Assembly (NCBI RefSeq): GCF_000745855.1 | Contig: NZ_JQKD01000003.1 | Location: 265,047 to 329,046 of the forward strand | Direction: 5' to 3' | Origin: Xenophilus azovorans DSM 13620 | GTDB taxonomy: Bacteria > Pseudomonadota > Gammaproteobacteria > Burkholderiales > Burkholderiaceae_C | DNA: 64,000 nt | Shown here: positions 48,701 to 58,341 of the stretch, one piece after another | Numbering within the stretch: the first letter of the stretch is position 1 | Layout of the letters: every line of letters starts with the position of its first letter | Notes under the pieces: generated by a model | Database searches by the model: none | The model's input: only the letters and a program-made list of their open reading frames with translations | What the model was told of the DNA's origin: nothing | Position numbers and translations under genes: made by a program

Positions 48701-48766
48701 CAGCTCGGCCGCCGCACCGGCACCCGCCCCTTCGACCGCCATCGCCTTCGCCTGTCCGTGCTCCAC
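45701..48766 (-). CDS. Cyclase-homology/AAA ATPase/TPR regulatory protein
   Basis: A 1021-residue protein. Residues 25-205 match class III nucleotide cyclases, with metal Asp32 (LFTDLSDST) and Asp76 (QGDGLQALFG). The transition-state Asn and Arg of the VNxAAR motif are Gly154 and His158 (GAAPGIAKHL), so catalysis is doubtful. An ATPase domain follows (Walker A AVAGVGKT, 254-261; VDDWQWADTATR near 370), then TPR-like helices to the end. No DNA-binding domain is visible. It ends 8 bases from the stop of the DyP-P450 gene, on the other strand. Confidence 0.85.
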   Translation of the reverse strand: MEHGQAKAMAVEGAGAGAAAELRRHMTVLFTDLSDSTRLSARLEAEIFAALQDDVRRVFDEAVQRHGGTINQYQGDGLQALFGHPHAGEEDGLRATRAALEVHERVRALRGRYGPEEDFSLDVHSGIHAGLVLVREGGQGIAGRFELFGAAPGIAKHLSDIAERDEILVSEETLGPARHLFHTDERRVELKGRDEPLAVHRIVAGTSLRTRFEAQARRGLVDFVGRQAELRWLRAALGQVREGRRARLVVVSAVAGVGKTRLAEEFLQEAEAAGFGVWRGYCESELSAQPLQPFLQMLRRRFDAQEALPAPALLAQAVAALPEALRQRHPELAQVPAAAAADAAAQAQQMPGALARHFAALARQAPQALFVDDWQWADTATRQVVYRLAARADAPLLLLLATRPLEAGDAQLAAAEVLELGPLSGAEADATIRRLLPQADPFVVARIRQHSGGNPLFLEELCHFAAEAGPGLDALHGGSAWLETLIESRVARLPPQQGEVLGAAAVVGNVVPAWLLQALTGCDEHHPVVAGLAAQDLLFPAEQAGTLRFKHGITRDVVYGTLGLQRRRAMHAQIARLLRERAGPAGEAEHCEALAYHHAGAADFAEAARYAGMAGDKAMAASSIDRAKTQYRATLHMLDRLPPTPGRYQAWRAVARRLGLATAFDPSRDEQALLRRAIDQARAHDDAAGHAYAQYWLAYLQYALGETKSAVGHCEQALESATALRDVPLVVQARVLLGQALTAAAGYARALDLFDAAAHGPGTPVGGRRSPGEAYALACRASALGDLGRFDDAHACFEEALAALPGPGHEVEGSVLCWRAGVNLWQGRWQAALADAQAAHRVGERVKSLYIFAMSQGLGAYAQWMLGPQPGTLAALQDSAAWLALRDKALFSSLNHGWVSDAMAALGRPDGARAAAARTLARARRRDWLGAAMAGRALARLAADAGDDARLARALHLADRAAALRRSPHEAACNALCRARLAVARGDGAEAARQLDAAAEGFQRLGMDWHLAQAAALRAGL

Positions 48767-48831
48767 CCCGGGATTGTGGCGCCTCGTTCACATTTCGCAA
48801 CAGCAGGCCGGGCCGGCGCCCGGCCGTGCTG

Positions 48832-49473
48832 TCACCAACGCGCGGGCAGCGGCTGCAGCAGCACCAGGCGGCGCTCGCGCACGGCCAGGTACCCGCCTGT
48901 TTCAAGATCCTTGAGCAGGCGGCTGACCATCTCGCGCGAGCAGCCGACCTCGGAGGCCAGGCTCTGGTGCGTCAGCCGCTCGGCGATCGCCTGCACGCCG
49001 TCGGGGCCGGGCGCGGCGCGCTGCTCCAGCACGCGGCGCAGGCGGCTGTAGACGTCCAGCAGGGCCATGCTGCGCGCGCTCTCGGTGGCCAGGCGGGCGC
49101 GGCGGATCAGGCGGGTGACCAGGCCGAGGGTGAATTCCGGGTCCTCGGCCATGTGGCGCAGCACGCTCTCGCGGGTGACGACCACGCAGGTGCTGGGCTC
49201 GGCCGCCTCCACGCTGGCCGAGCGCGGGCCGCCGTCGAGCGACATCTCGCCCACGTACTCGCCGGGCCCGTGGTGCCCCAGCGTCACCTCGCGCCCGCGC
49301 GCGTCGGAGACGAAGGCGCGCAGCCGGCCGGCCAGCACGATGTAGATCGCGTCGCCGCCCTCGCCCTCCTGGATGAGCAGCGTGCGCGCGCGAAAGCGCC
49401 GCTGCACGCCGCGCGCGGCCAGGCGGGCCACGTCGGGCGGCAGGTCGGCAGGGGGCGGCGGGCTGGGCGGCAT
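48832..49473 (-). CDS. Crp/Fnr-family transcriptional regulator
   Basis: A 213-residue regulator: cyclic-nucleotide-binding domain (about 15-130) and Crp-type helix-turn-helix (LASEVGCSREMVSRLLKDLE, about 165-185). The pocket GEMSLDGGPRSASV keeps Glu76, Arg84 and Ser85, the residues that hold cAMP in Crp, so nucleotide binding is likely. No Cys cluster, so it is not Fnr-like. It precedes the cyclase-like gene by 65 bases on the same strand. Confidence 0.9.
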   Translation of the reverse strand: MPPSPPPPADLPPDVARLAARGVQRRFRARTLLIQEGEGGDAIYIVLAGRLRAFVSDARGREVTLGHHGPGEYVGEMSLDGGPRSASVEAAEPSTCVVVTRESVLRHMAEDPEFTLGLVTRLIRRARLATESARSMALLDVYSRLRRVLEQRAAPGPDGVQAIAERLTHQSLASEVGCSREMVSRLLKDLETGGYLAVRERRLVLLQPLPARW

Positions 49474-49489
49474 GCGCGGACTATAGGAT

Positions 49490-49565
49490 GCCCCCAGGGC
49501 CGGGCTGCGCCCGGCCCGCCCCCCGAGGGGGACAAGAAAACTTGGGGCGGCCCGGCGTTTTCTTG
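49490..49565. repeat. Palindromic repeat between LuxR-type and Crp-type genes
   Basis: Contains three inverted pairs: GCCGGG-CTG-CGCCCGGC, the CCCCCCGAGGGGG core, and a perfect 9-base pair CAAGAAAAC (49533-49541) with GTTTTCTTG (49557-49565). The CCCCCCGAGGGGG and TGGGGCGGCCC blocks match the repeat inside rimI. Confidence 0.78.
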
Positions 49566-49597
49566 AGAGTCCGCGCCACCCGGGCTTCGTCCGGCCG

Positions 49598-50293
49598 CTA
49601 CTGGTTGGCGGCCACCATGCGCAGCGTGGAGACGATCTGCGGCATGCGGGTGACGCGGTGGACGATGTCGCGGATGCTGCTGGCGCCGGTCTTCAGGCGC
49701 ATGTTCTTGATGTGGGTGCGCACCGTGGACAGGCAGATGCCCTGGCGCTCGGCGATCTCCTCGGCCGCCTTGCCGGCGCACAGCTGGGCCAGCACCGACT
49801 GCTCGGTGGGTGTGAGGCCGCGCGAGCGGGCGTACATCTGCAGCGTCAGCGGCTGCACGCCGGTGCGGCGGCTGCAGATGACCAGCACGCCGTCGATCGC
49901 GCCGCCGGCGCGCCCGCCGGCCAGGGGCACGAAGGCCAAGCTCAGCGGCTCCTCCGCGTGCTCCAGCTCGACGATGCTGCGGCAGTCGCGCTCGGCGTCG
50001 TGCAGGGCCAGACGGATGCGCGCATGCCCGGTGCCGCTGGCGGCGCACAGCACGCCGCCCTGCCCCACGCGCAGCGCGCGCTGGGTAGCCAGCTCGCGCT
50101 GCGCCGGGTGGTTGGCGTGCAGGATGCGGCCGCCCAGGTCGAGCAGCAGCAGGCCGTGGTCGATCTCGTCCAGCGCACGCGAGAACAGGGCGGCCAGCAT
50201 CGCCTCCGGCAGGCGCGGGGCGGGTTCGGACGCGGCCGGGACGACGGCGGACATCAGGGGCTGCGGGGATGGCATCGGGCGCTCCTTCCTCAT
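49598..50293 (-). CDS. LuxR-type regulator with PAS-like sensor domain
   Basis: A 231-residue protein. Residues 35-150 resemble a PAS fold (ALDEIDHGLLLLDLGGRILH); residues 165-225 are a LuxR helix-turn-helix (GLTPTEQSVLAQLCAGKAAE, then TVRTHIKNMRLKTG). No receiver domain is present. It lies first in a minus-strand series with the Crp-type and cyclase-like genes. Signal and targets are unknown. Confidence 0.87.
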   Translation of the reverse strand: MRKERPMPSPQPLMSAVVPAASEPAPRLPEAMLAALFSRALDEIDHGLLLLDLGGRILHANHPAQRELATQRALRVGQGGVLCAASGTGHARIRLALHDAERDCRSIVELEHAEEPLSLAFVPLAGGRAGGAIDGVLVICSRRTGVQPLTLQMYARSRGLTPTEQSVLAQLCAGKAAEEIAERQGICLSTVRTHIKNMRLKTGASSIRDIVHRVTRMPQIVSTLRMVAANQ

Positions 50294-50333
50294 TTGTGAT
50301 GAGAAGAGAGTGTGAAAAAACGCACGCCCGGCG

Positions 50334-50352
50334 GGCGGTGAATATCACCGCC
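50334..50352. promoter_or_regulatory. Candidate operator before the LuxR-type gene
   Basis: GGCGGTGA-ATA-TCACCGCC is a perfect 8-base inverted repeat 41 bases upstream of the LuxR-type start. A Crp-like GTGA-N5-TCAC (one base short of the usual spacing) lies at 50359-50371. The neighbouring Crp-type protein could bind here. Confidence 0.45.
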
Positions 50353-50376
50353 GCTTTTGTGATCCATTCACCTTTG

Positions 50377-50397
50377 GCGCTATCTTTTCGATAGCGC
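50377..50397 (-). terminator. Hairpin just downstream of purC
   Basis: On the minus strand GCGCTATC-GAAAA-GATAGCGC forms a perfect 8-bp stem nine bases after the purC stop codon. No U-tract follows, so it may be an RNA-stabilising hairpin or a Rho-assisted end rather than a true intrinsic terminator. Confidence 0.5.
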
Positions 50398-50405
50398 GCC
50401 GGCCT

Positions 50406-51314
50406 TCAGCCGATCAGCCGCTCCAGCGCCTCGCGGTACTTGGCCGCCGTCTTGTCGATGACCTCGCGCGGCAGGCGCGGCGCCGGCGGGGTCTTGTCCC
50501 AGGGCTTGCCGTGGATGCGCACGGCCTCCAGCCAGTCGCGCACGAACTGCTTGTCGAAGCTCGGCGGGTTGGCGCCGGCGGCCAGCGCCTCCTCATAGCC
50601 CTCCACCGGCCAGTAGCGCGAGCTGTCGGGCGTGAGCACCTCGTCCATCAGCACCAGCGCGCCGTCGGCGTCCAGGCCGAACTCGAACTTGGTGTCGGCG
50701 ATGATCATGCCCTTGGTCAGGGCGATGGCGGCCGCCGTCTCGTACAGCGCGATGCTGGTCTCGCGGATCTGCTGCGCCAGCTTCGGGCCGACCAGCTCGA
50801 CCACGCGGTCGTAGCTGATGTTCTCGTCGTGCTCGCCCGCCGCCGCCTTGGCCGCCGGCGTGAAGATGGCGCGCGGCAGCTTGGCGGCGTTGGTCAGGCC
50901 CTCGGGCAGCGGCACGCCGCACACCGAGCGGCTCTCCTGGTACTCCTTCCAGCCGCTGCCGGCCAGGTAGCCGCGCACCACCGCCTCGACCGGGATCGGC
51001 TTGAGGCGCTTGACCAGCATCGAGCGGCCTTCGACCTGCGGCACTTCCTCGGGCCGCACCACGCTTTCGGGCGCCTCGCCGGTCAGGTGGTTGGGGCACA
51101 GGCCGCCCAGGCGCTCGAACCACCACAGCGCCATCTTCGTCAGGATCTCGCCCTTGCCCGGGATGGGCTCGCCCATGATGACGTCGAAGGCCGAGAGGCG
51201 GTCGCTGGCGACCATCAGGATGCGGTCCTCGCCCACCGCGTAGTTGTCGCGCACCTTGCCGCGCGCGAGCAGGGGCTGGCTCTGGATGGAGGAGGTGTGG
51301 ACGGTCGTGGTCAT
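50406..51314 (-). CDS. purC: SAICAR synthase
   Basis: A 302-residue enzyme joining CAIR with aspartate in purine synthesis. Blocks [35 protein letters not shown] and [15 protein letters not shown] are diagnostic of the longer PurC form. The ATG at 51314 is chosen; upstream is a terminator. PurE and PurK, acting just before it, are encoded nearly 12 kb away rather than adjacent. Confidence 0.96.
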   Translation of the reverse strand: MTTTVHTSSIQSQPLLARGKVRDNYAVGEDRILMVASDRLSAFDVIMGEPIPGKGEILTKMALWWFERLGGLCPNHLTGEAPESVVRPEEVPQVEGRSMLVKRLKPIPVEAVVRGYLAGSGWKEYQESRSVCGVPLPEGLTNAAKLPRAIFTPAAKAAAGEHDENISYDRVVELVGPKLAQQIRETSIALYETAAAIALTKGMIIADTKFEFGLDADGALVLMDEVLTPDSSRYWPVEGYEEALAAGANPPSFDKQFVRDWLEAVRIHGKPWDKTPPAPRLPREVIDKTAAKYREALERLIG

Positions 51315-51366
51315 GGTGCGGCGGGGGAAGGGAGGCGCGGGGCCGGCAGGCGGCCATTGTGCGCAG

Positions 51367-51390
51367 AAAAAAGCCACCGCGAGCGGTGGC
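51367..51390 (-). terminator. Rho-independent terminator after fba
   Basis: On the minus strand GCCACCGC-TC-GCGGTGGC is followed by six T. It lies between fba and purC and should end the pyk/fba transcript, making purC separately transcribed. A second hairpin, GCGGGGGC-AG-GCCCCCGC, lies at 51403-51420. Confidence 0.82.
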
Positions 51391-51429
51391 CGGGCGCGTC
51401 GGGCGGGGGCCTGCCCCCGCCGCTGCACA

Positions 51430-52317
51430 TCAGGTGAGGGAGGCCTGGTAGATCGACTCGACGGCCTTGTCCAGCGCGGCGTTGAACTCGGCGTCGGACT
51501 GCTGGGCGGTGAGGCCCTCGGTCAGCGCGCGGCTGAAGCTGGCGATCACGCCGGGGTTCTTCGCCAGCATGGCGTTCGATTCGTCGCGGCTGTAGCCGCC
51601 CGACAGGGCCACCACGCGCACCACCTTCGGGTGCTTCGCCAGCTCGCCGTAGAAGCCGTCCACCGTCGGGATGGTCAGCTTGAGCATGACCTTCTGGCCG
51701 GCGGGGAGCGCGTCGAGCTGCTTCAGGATGGCGGCCTTGAGCAGCGCCTCGGCCTCCTTCTTGTCGGTGGCCTTGATGTTGACCTCGGGCTCGATGATGG
51801 GCATGAGGCCGGCCGCCAGGATCTGCTTGCCGACGGCGAACTGCTGCTCGACCACGGCCTCGATGCCCTTCGGGTTGGCGGCGTTGACCACCGAGCGCAT
51901 CTTGGTGCCGAAGATGCCCTTCTTCACGGCGCGCGCCAGCAGCGCGTCCAGCTCGGGCATGGGCTTCATCGTCTGCACGCCGTCGGCCTCGGCGGCCAGG
52001 CCCTTGTCCACCTTCAGGAAGGGCACGACCTGCTTCTTTTCCCACAGGTAGGCGGCGGCGTCCTGGCCGTCGAACTGGCGGTCCATGGTCATCTCGAACA
52101 GGATCGCGCCCAGCACGCGCTCGCCGGTGAAGGCCGGGCTGGTCACGATGCGGCTGCGCATCGCGTGCACCAGGTCGAACATCTCGGCCTCGTCCTTGTA
52201 GGCCGACTCCTCGACACCATAGAGCTTGAGGGCCTTGGGCGTGCTGCCGCCGCTCTGGTCCAGCGCGGCGATGAAGCCCTTGCCGGTGGAAACCTTGTTC
52301 AGCTGTTCCTGGTTCAC
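51430..52317 (-). CDS. fda: Class I fructose-bisphosphate aldolase
   Basis: A 295-residue Schiff-base aldolase. [20 protein letters not shown] at the start, FLKVDKG near 100 and [11 protein letters not shown] near 212 (candidate Schiff-base Lys213) are typical of the short bacterial class I form. It splits or forms fructose 1,6-bisphosphate. It sits between pyk and purC. I recall the class II enzyme as usual at that place in related genomes, so this may be a replacement. Confidence 0.92.
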   Translation of the reverse strand: MNQEQLNKVSTGKGFIAALDQSGGSTPKALKLYGVEESAYKDEAEMFDLVHAMRSRIVTSPAFTGERVLGAILFEMTMDRQFDGQDAAAYLWEKKQVVPFLKVDKGLAAEADGVQTMKPMPELDALLARAVKKGIFGTKMRSVVNAANPKGIEAVVEQQFAVGKQILAAGLMPIIEPEVNIKATDKKEAEALLKAAILKQLDALPAGQKVMLKLTIPTVDGFYGELAKHPKVVRVVALSGGYSRDESNAMLAKNPGVIASFSRALTEGLTAQQSDAEFNAALDKAVESIYQASLT

Positions 52318-52446
52318 TGTGTCGCTCTCTTCGTCGTCGTTCGGGGGGAGCCGCCGGGGCGGCGCGGTCAGCCGGGGATTGTAGAAGGCGGGTTATCCCC
52401 TACCGCGCCGTGCCGGTTTCAAAAGGCAAGCGGCAAGCGCGGCCCG

Positions 52447-53892
52447 TCAGGACGCCCGGCAGATCTTGAGCATGTTGGTGCCGCCCGGCGCCCCCATCGG
52501 CTCGCCGCAGGTGATGGCGTAGACGTCGCCGCTCTGCACGATGCCGCGCGTCTTCAGGTGCCGCTCGGCCTGGTCCAGCGCGGCGTCGCGGTCGTTCTCG
52601 GAATCCATCAGGAGCGGCCGCACGTTGCGGTACAGCGCCATCTTGCGCTGCGTCGCCAGCCGGGACGTGAGCGCGTACACCGGGATGTGCGCCGCATGCC
52701 GGCTCATCCACAGCGCGGTGGAGCCCGACTCGGTGAGCGCGACGATCGCCTTGGCGCCCAGGTGGTGCGCGGTGAAGAGCGCGCCCATGGCGATGGACTG
52801 GTCGATGCGGGTGTAGTGGCCGCTGAAGTCCAGGTCGCGCGTGGTGTCCTCGGCCTGCTCGGCGGCCTCGCAGATGCGGCTCATCTCCTGCACCGTCTCC
52901 AGCGGGTAGCGGCCGGAGGCCGTCTCGGCGCTGAGCATCACGGCGTCGGTGCCGTCGAGCACGGCGTTGGCCACGTCGCTCACCTCGGCGCGGGTGGGCA
53001 CCGGGTTGGTGATCATCGACTCCATCATCTGCGTGGCGGTGATGACGACCTTGTCCATCTCGCGCGCCATGCGGATCATCTTCTTCTGCAGCGCCGGCAC
53101 GGCGGCGTTGCCCACCTCCACCGCCAGGTCGCCGCGCGCGACCATGATGCCGTCGCTGGTGGCCATGATCTCGTCGAGCTTGGGGATCGCCTCGGCGCGC
53201 TCGATCTTGGCGATCATGCCGGGCTTGTGGCCCCACTCGGCGCCGGCCACGTTGCACAGCTGGCGCGCCATCTCCATGTCGGTCGCGTTCTTCGGGAAGC
53301 TCACCGCCACGTAGTCGGCCTGGAAGCTCATCGCCGTCTTGAGGTCTTCCATGTCCTTGGCCGTCAGCGCCGGCGCGGTGAGGCCGCCGCCCTGCTTGTT
53401 GATGCCCTTGTTGTTCGACAGCTCGCCGCCCAGCTTCACCGTGGTGTGGACGGCGTCGCCGACCACCGCGTCGACAGTCAGCACGATCAGCCCGTCGTTC
53501 AGCAGCAGCCGGTCGCCGGGCTTCACGTCGCGCGGCAGGTCCTTGTAGTCCAGCCCCACCGCATCCACGTCGCCCGGCTCGGTGCGGGCGGCGTCGAGCA
53601 CGAACTTCGCGCCCGGCTCGAGCCAGACCTTGCCCTCGGCGAACCGGCCCACGCGGATCTTCGGGCCCTGCAGGTCGGCCATGATGGCCACCTCGCGCCC
53701 GGCGCGGCGCGCCGCCTCGCGCACCATCGCCGCACGCGCGATGTGGTCCTGCGCCGTGCCGTGGCTGAAGTTCAGCCGCACCACGCTGACCTTGTGCACG
53801 ATCATCTGCTCCAGCAGCTCGGGCGTGCTGGAGGCCGGGCCCAGCGTGGCGACGATCTTGGTGGCGTGGCGGGGAAGGCGGTCGGCAGGCAT
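52447..53892 (-). CDS. pyk: Pyruvate kinase
   Basis: A 481-residue glycolytic enzyme forming pyruvate and ATP. KIVATLGPAS, RLNFSHG, the ATQMMESMITNPVPTRAEVS loop and DGTDAVMLSAETASGRYP are all intact. An earlier ATG lies at 53907, but GGAGA is placed ideally for the ATG at 53892, which I choose. A C-terminal Ser-containing regulatory domain is present (ESGSTALWMSRH). Confidence 0.95.
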   Translation of the reverse strand: MPADRLPRHATKIVATLGPASSTPELLEQMIVHKVSVVRLNFSHGTAQDHIARAAMVREAARRAGREVAIMADLQGPKIRVGRFAEGKVWLEPGAKFVLDAARTEPGDVDAVGLDYKDLPRDVKPGDRLLLNDGLIVLTVDAVVGDAVHTTVKLGGELSNNKGINKQGGGLTAPALTAKDMEDLKTAMSFQADYVAVSFPKNATDMEMARQLCNVAGAEWGHKPGMIAKIERAEAIPKLDEIMATSDGIMVARGDLAVEVGNAAVPALQKKMIRMAREMDKVVITATQMMESMITNPVPTRAEVSDVANAVLDGTDAVMLSAETASGRYPLETVQEMSRICEAAEQAEDTTRDLDFSGHYTRIDQSIAMGALFTAHHLGAKAIVALTESGSTALWMSRHAAHIPVYALTSRLATQRKMALYRNVRPLLMDSENDRDAALDQAERHLKTRGIVQSGDVYAITCGEPMGAPGGTNMLKICRAS

Positions 53893-53911
53893 GGACGGTG
53901 TCTCCATCAGT

Positions 53912-53933
53912 TTGTATTCTCAACTGTATACAA
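53912..53933. promoter_or_regulatory. Inverted repeat in the pyk upstream region
   Basis: TTGTAT-N10-ATACAA is a perfect 6-base inverted repeat in an AT-rich patch just upstream of pyk. On the minus strand TATACA could be a -10 element. The bound factor, if any, is unknown. Confidence 0.4.
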
Positions 53934-54027
53934 TTTTCGCCCGGGAGGGAATCCCCGGCTGGCGCGGCGCCGCGGAAAACGGCGGCGCGATAGGATGACA
54001 CGGCCACCCGTCTCCTGAGGATCGCCC

Positions 54028-54333
54028 ATGCCCTTCATCGCCATGAACCGCTTCCGCATCGTGCCCGGCCGCGAGGACGAATTCGTCGAGATGTGGCGGC
54101 AGCGGGACAGCTACCTGTCGAATGTGCCCGGCTTCGTCGAATTCCACCTGCTGCGCGGGCCCACGACGGACGAGCACACCCTGTTCGCCTCGCACACGGT
54201 CTGGGCGTCGCGCGCCCACTTCGAGGACTGGACGCGCTCGGAAGCCTTCCGCGCCGCGCATGCGGGCGCCGGACAGAAGCGCGACCTGTACCTCGGGCCG
54301 CCGCAACTGGAGCTGTTCGACGCGGTGATCTGA
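54028..54333 (+). CDS. Antibiotic biosynthesis monooxygenase (ABM)-fold protein
   Basis: A 101-residue ferredoxin-like dimeric barrel protein. FIAMNRFRIVPGREDEFVEMW and GFVEFHLLRGP are typical of the ABM/HmoB-type family, some of which oxidise quinones or open heme. Heme-ligating His is not obvious. It diverges from pyk and converges on pgk with a 2-base gap. Confidence 0.85.
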   Translation: MPFIAMNRFRIVPGREDEFVEMWRQRDSYLSNVPGFVEFHLLRGPTTDEHTLFASHTVWASRAHFEDWTRSEAFRAAHAGAGQKRDLYLGPPQLELFDAVI

Positions 54334-54335
54334 CC

Positions 54336-55529
<1,194 letters not shown>

Positions 55530-55593
55530 GATCGAAGCCCGGGAAGTTGGAAGGCGGAAGCGGCGGCCGGCGGGGCCGCGGCGATGCTGGATT

Positions 55594-56502
55594 TCATTGT
55601 AGGTTTGGCCTCTTCGGCTGCTGGGTCACCAGCAGCTCGACGAAGGCCTGCGCCGCGGGCGACAGCGAGCGCCGCGCGGGCGTGTAGACGCAGACGTCGC
55701 GGTCGAAGTCCGGCGCGGTGAGCCGCACCATCGCCAGTCCCCAGGCCCGCACCAGCGGCGCCGAGTAGGTCGGGCAGACCGTGAGGCCCAGGCCGTTGGC
55801 GGCCATGCCGATGGCCGTGGTCATGTACGAGACCTCCTGCGTGCCCGGCTGCTGGATCCATTCGCGCAGCTCGGCCGCCAGCTCGGGGCCGATGCGGGCG
55901 CGGAAGTCGCGGGTCGGCGCGATGAAGGGCCATGCGGCGAGCTCGCGCCAGCGCACCGAGCGGCGCCGCGCCAGCGGATGCGCCTGCGGGCACACCAGCC
56001 AGTGGCGGTCGCGCAGGAGCGCGCGGCGCTCGACGGCCTCGTCCACCGGCACGTCCTGGCCGACCGCCAGCTCGACCTGCCCGCTGCGCAGGCCGTCGAG
56101 CAGCCGCTCCGGCAGGGTGTCGGCCAGGCGGACTTCCACGTCCGGGTAGCGCGCGCGGTAGGCCGCGATCACCGGCGGCATGAGGGCGCAGGCCATGAGC
56201 TGCGGCGCCGCCAGCCGCAGCACGCCCTTCTTCTTGTCGCGCAGATCGGTCACGCCGGCCACCGCGCCCGCCAGCTCGGCCAGCAGGCGCTGGGCCGAAG
56301 GCAGGAACTCGCGGCCGGCCTCCGTCAGCAGCACCTGGCGGGTATGGCGGTCCAGCAGCTGCACGCCCATCTCGCGCTCCAGTTCGCGCACCAGCACGCT
56401 CAGGGCCGACTGCGTCAGGTGCAGCGTCCGCGCCGCCGCGGTGAAGCTGCCGGCCTCGGCCACCGCGGCGAAGGCGCGCAACTGGCGCAGGGTGAGATTC
56501 AT
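55594..56502 (-). CDS. LysR-family regulator of the aromatic-catabolism operon
   Basis: A 302-residue LysR-type regulator with N-terminal [20 protein letters not shown] helix-turn-helix and the usual ligand domain. GAAGGA five bases before the ATG at 56502 favours this start over the ATG at 56508. It diverges from the VOC gene at 56614 and probably controls the operon 56.6-64 kb. The operator candidate lies between them. The likely inducer is an aromatic acid, by context. Confidence 0.9.
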   Translation of the reverse strand: MNLTLRQLRAFAAVAEAGSFTAAARTLHLTQSALSVLVRELEREMGVQLLDRHTRQVLLTEAGREFLPSAQRLLAELAGAVAGVTDLRDKKKGVLRLAAPQLMACALMPPVIAAYRARYPDVEVRLADTLPERLLDGLRSGQVELAVGQDVPVDEAVERRALLRDRHWLVCPQAHPLARRRSVRWRELAAWPFIAPTRDFRARIGPELAAELREWIQQPGTQEVSYMTTAIGMAANGLGLTVCPTYSAPLVRAWGLAMVRLTAPDFDRDVCVYTPARRSLSPAAQAFVELLVTQQPKRPNLQ

Positions 56503-56515
56503 GGCCATCCTTCAT

Positions 56516-56539
56516 CAATCGATGAATTAATTTCGATTG
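56516..56539. promoter_or_regulatory. Candidate LysR operator (CAATCGA-N10-TCGATTG)
   Basis: A perfect 7-base inverted repeat with a 10-base spacer, in AT-rich sequence between the LysR gene and the divergent operon. A second pair TTCATC-AATC-GATGAA overlaps it. Both fit a LysR-type site. Confidence 0.6.
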
Positions 56540-56613
56540 CATCATAGAAGACGCTGCGGCCCAATGGCGCCTCGCGTCGGCCGGGAGGCCGGCACCCGAT
56601 GGAGACGAGATCG

Positions 56614-57162
56614 ATGCCGATGGACCCCCTGCCCGTGCCCGTGCGCGGCCTGCACCACTTTGCCTGGCGCTGCCGCGACAGCGAGGAGACGCGCCGCTTC
56701 TGGGAAGACCTGCTGGGCCTGCCGCTGGTGCACGTGATCAAGAACGACCACGTGCCCAGCACGGGCGAGTACTGCCCCTACGTCCACATCTTCTTCCAGA
56801 TGCGCGACGGCGCGTACATCGCCTTCTTCGACCTCGGCGACGACGTGCAGGCCGAGCCTTCGCCCAACACGCCCGCCTGGGTGAACCACATCGCGCTGCG
56901 GGTGGACTCGGTGGACGACCTGCGCAGTGCCAAGGCGCGGCTGGAAGCGGCCGGCGTGCAGGTGCTGGGCATCACCGACCACCACATCATCGACTCGATC
57001 TATTTCTTCGACCCCAATGGCATCCGGGTGGAACTGACCACCCCCACGGTGTCCCCGGCCGAGATGGAGGCCCATGCCCGGGTGGCGCATGCCGAGCTGG
57101 AGGCGTGGACGCAGCGCAAGGCGCTGCTGCGCCGCGAGCGCGCGGGGGCCACGCATGCCTGA
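56614..57162 (+). CDS. VOC-family protein (possible ring-cleavage enzyme)
   Basis: A 182-residue vicinal-oxygen-chelate protein. Metal ligand candidates are His in RGLHHFAWRC, His in WVNHIALRVD and Glu in IRVELTTP, matching the His-His-Glu set of glyoxalases and extradiol dioxygenases. The ATG at 56614 has GGAG nine bases before it. First gene of a likely catabolic operon; the next gene's ATG overlaps its end. Substrate unknown. Confidence 0.85.
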   Translation: MPMDPLPVPVRGLHHFAWRCRDSEETRRFWEDLLGLPLVHVIKNDHVPSTGEYCPYVHIFFQMRDGAYIAFFDLGDDVQAEPSPNTPAWVNHIALRVDSVDDLRSAKARLEAAGVQVLGITDHHIIDSIYFFDPNGIRVELTTPTVSPAEMEAHARVAHAELEAWTQRKALLRRERAGATHA

Positions 57163-58276
57163 GCTGCAGATCGCCGTCATCGATGTCAAGCCCGGGGCCG
57201 CGCTGGAGAGCCAGTCCGGCCTGCAGATGCTGCGGCCGCGCATCTTCGGCGCCTTCATGGCGCCGGCGGGGCCGAGGAAGGTCGCAGCGATCGTGATGCA
57301 CCCGACCAGCAACTTCATGGGCCACTACCTCATCGGCCCGCTGGCCGAGCGCGGCATCTGCTGCATGGGCCTGAACTCGCGCTACATGGGCAACGACACA
57401 CTGCTGCTGATGGAGCGCGCCATCCAGGACCTGGGCGCCGGCGTGAAGCACCTGCGCGCGATGGGCTACGGGAAGATCGTGCTGATCGGCAACTCCGGCG
57501 GCGCGGCGCTGGCCAGCTTCTACCAGGCGCAGGCCGAGCGGCTGACCGCCACGCACTTCCCGGACGGCGACCCCACGCACCTGCATCCCGACGACCTGCC
57601 GCCGGTGGACGGCATCGCGCTCGCCGCCGCGCACCTGGGCCGTTCGCGCCTGCTGGCCGACTGGATCGACCCGTCGTTGACCGACGAGCACGACCCGCTG
57701 TCGGTCGACCCGGCGCTCGACATGTACGACCCGCGCCACCGGGTGCCCTACGAGGCCGCGTTCCTCGCGCGCTTCAAGGGCGCGCAGCAGGCGCGGCTGC
57801 AGCGCATCGAGCAGTGGGTGCTCGGCCGCCTGGAGCAGCTGCGCAGCACGCCGGGCGCCCCGCGCGACCAGGCCTTCATCGTCTACCGCACCCATGCCGA
57901 CCCGCGCTGCGTGGACTTCTCGCTCGACCCGAACGACCGCGCCCCCGGCAGCGTGTGGGGCGACGCGCGGCAGGTGAACTACTCGGCCAACGCGATGGGC
58001 CGCACCACCTCGCTCACGGCCTTCCTGTCGCAGTGGTCCTCGCGCTCGCAGGCCGACGGCCCGGCCAACCTCGCGCGCACCAGTTGCCCCAAGCTCCTGC
58101 TGACGTACACCGCCGACCAGTCGACCTTCCCGAGCACGCGCGATGCCTGGCTGGCCGCCGGCGGCGAGCACATCCGCAACGTCGACATCGTGGGCGGCAA
58201 CCACTACCTGGCCGGCCAGCCGGAGCTGGTGCCCCGGGCGGCGGACGCGATCGCCGAATTCGCCCACGCGCTCTGA
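57155..58276 (+). CDS. Alpha/beta hydrolase (catabolic operon)
   Basis: A 373-residue hydrolase with the elbow GNSGGAA near residue 112, preceded by MHPTSNFMGHYLIG as a likely oxyanion region, and a late GGNHYLAGQ His. The acid is probably in the YTADQSTFPS segment. Its ATG overlaps the VOC stop. In such operons hydrolases of this fold split ring-cleavage products, but the specific reaction cannot be read from sequence. Confidence 0.84.
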   Translation: MPELQIAVIDVKPGAALESQSGLQMLRPRIFGAFMAPAGPRKVAAIVMHPTSNFMGHYLIGPLAERGICCMGLNSRYMGNDTLLLMERAIQDLGAGVKHLRAMGYGKIVLIGNSGGAALASFYQAQAERLTATHFPDGDPTHLHPDDLPPVDGIALAAAHLGRSRLLADWIDPSLTDEHDPLSVDPALDMYDPRHRVPYEAAFLARFKGAQQARLQRIEQWVLGRLEQLRSTPGAPRDQAFIVYRTHADPRCVDFSLDPNDRAPGSVWGDARQVNYSANAMGRTTSLTAFLSQWSSRSQADGPANLARTSCPKLLLTYTADQSTFPSTRDAWLAAGGEHIRNVDIVGGNHYLAGQPELVPRAADAIAEFAHAL

Positions 58277-58341
58277 GCGCACAGGCGCACAGGCGCACGG
58301 CGCCACGGACACACGAGACAAAGAAGAGAGACAGCCCCGCC

